This document shows positions 62,941 through 64,000 of a stretch of DNA of 64,000 nucleotides, piece by piece. The position numbers and the translations under genes are program-made. Origin of the DNA: Euglena gracilis (lineage: Eukaryota; Euglenida; Euglenophyceae; Euglenales); NCBI GenBank assembly GCA_039621445.1, contig CP154956.1:81898474-81962473 (forward strand), given 5' to 3'. Positions within the stretch are counted from its first letter, which is position 1. Every line of letters starts with the position of its first letter. Under the pieces are notes generated by a model. The model saw nothing but the letters and a program-made list of their open reading frames with translations, was not told the origin of the DNA and did not search any database.

Positions 62941-64000
62941 GGGGGGGGGGGGGGCGGGGGGGTCGCGGGGGGGGGGGGGCGCGGGGGATACACCCCCAAA
63001 CCGATGCAAATAACTCCCAGGATTTCTGACTGACAAGGAAAAATGTCTGTTTTTTTACGACTGACAAATGTCCTCCCTTTTGACGACCGGAATGCTGATG
63101 TTGGCCTCCATAATGACTTGGAAACGCAAGGGATTTTGTTATTTGGGGCCCTCAAACAGTTCAGCAACAAAGGGGATTTGCCCCCCAAAACGGCTTGGAA
63201 ACGCAAGGGATTTGCCCCCCAAACGACTTGTAAACACAAGGGATTTTGTTATTTTGGGGCTCTCGAACAGTCAAGCAATAAAATGGATTAACCAGGGTTG
63301 ACATTTTTTTTGTTTTTTTAAAAAAAAACAAAAAACATGTTTTTTTTAAAAAATAAACACAAAAAAACATGTTTTTTTTGAAAAAAGCAAGAATTGACCT
63401 TTTTCCTTGCGAAATTTTTTTTGAAGAGAATTTTTTGCGCGTGGTTCGGGTCACGAGGGTGGGGGTCACAGGGGGGGTCACGAGGGGTGGGGTCACATTT
63501 TCGGTGGCCAGATTAGAAATCACCCGCGTCCCAGACACCCCCAAAGTGTCCCCTCCCCCAGAGTGGCCGTTTTGGGGTTCCGTGTTGCCTGGAGGGTGGC
63601 CACTTTGGGGGGGAGGTGATGGTAATTTTGACAATTTTAGCTTGTGTTTGGGTCATGCTATACTCACTGTGAAGAATTTTTGCCTGCAAATTATTAGAAA
63701 GACTAAAAATTGCTCAGTTGGTGTCCCATTTTCAACGAACTGGAGAAAATAAGAGTTTACACCCAAAATTAGGCATTTGCCAACCCAAATTTGCACATTG
63801 CCCCTTAGATTAGGCATTTGCCTCTCAAAACAGGAACCCTTTCATTAATTAGGAACTTGGCACATGGCGGTTCCGCCCGCCAGAACGTTACCCCGTGGGG
63901 CCACGTCGGGGGTCCGCACACGGCGGCGCCGCAGCCCGCGACCACGAAAAAGTTGGGCCGTGGGTTGACCAGGCCGGACGCGAAGGACCACCCACCACCA
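62940..64000. other. Right edge: repeats, no supported gene
   Basis: Tandem AACGCAAGGGATTT-type units at 63120-63250, TTTTTTTAAAAAA hairpins near 63305-63385, a GGGTCACGAGGG block at 63447-63495 and TTAGGCATTTGCC units at 63760-63830. The last 150 bp are GC-rich and run off the window. Confidence 0.4.

Noticed and set aside
1-64000. CRISPR array, bacterial operon or phage
   Set aside because: Repeats are variable in spacing, inverted or homopolymeric; gene content is eukaryotic with introns.

Overview
This window is nuclear DNA of an intron-rich eukaryote. It has no bacterial-style operons, coding sequence is split into short exons with GT-AG (and some GC-AG) borders, and the two best genes are a nuclear-pore protein and a leucine-rich-repeat protein of ribonuclease-inhibitor type. 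I cannot name the lineage; a protist or microbial alga is plausible, but nothing seen settles it. Non-coding DNA dominates. It is packed with G or C homopolymer runs, perfect hairpins, microsatellites, minisatellites and small inverted-repeat elements, so most long reading frames are accidental.

Layout: 1-3.1 kb holds palindromic short repeats and no recognised gene. 3.1-14.7 kb (minus) is a six-exon LRR gene whose four central exons are each exactly 84 nt, phase 1, one repeat per exon. 14.7-16.0 kb is a short intergenic gap. 16.0-35.2 kb (minus) is a NUP62/Nsp1-type nucleoporin of about 16 exons: an FG-rich N-terminal part followed by five exons encoding the C-terminal coiled-coil domain. 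Its introns are filled with repeats. 35.2-50 kb is mostly repeats, including an eEF1A pseudogene, a decayed coiled-coil/Gly-Phe frame and a hAT-like MITE. 50-53 kb holds the remains of a non-LTR retrotransposon broken by other insertions. 53-64 kb contains a few isolated exon candidates, a BED zinc-finger exon of hAT-transposase type, an ordered array of GC hairpins and several related G-run-bounded repeats.

The two genes lie head-to-tail on the minus strand about 1.4 kb apart; both seem to have an intron ending just before the start codon. Nup62 would act in the central channel of the nuclear pore; the LRR protein is probably a protein-binding scaffold. I see no functional link between them. 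The mobile fraction links a BED/hAT-type exon to three short non-autonomous elements with intact 8-bp target-site duplications; these share hAT-like termini and carry a GC hairpin between long G/C runs.

Exon borders were set by eye from reading-phase continuity, composition and family resemblance. Several are exact and phase-checked; others are marked uncertain.
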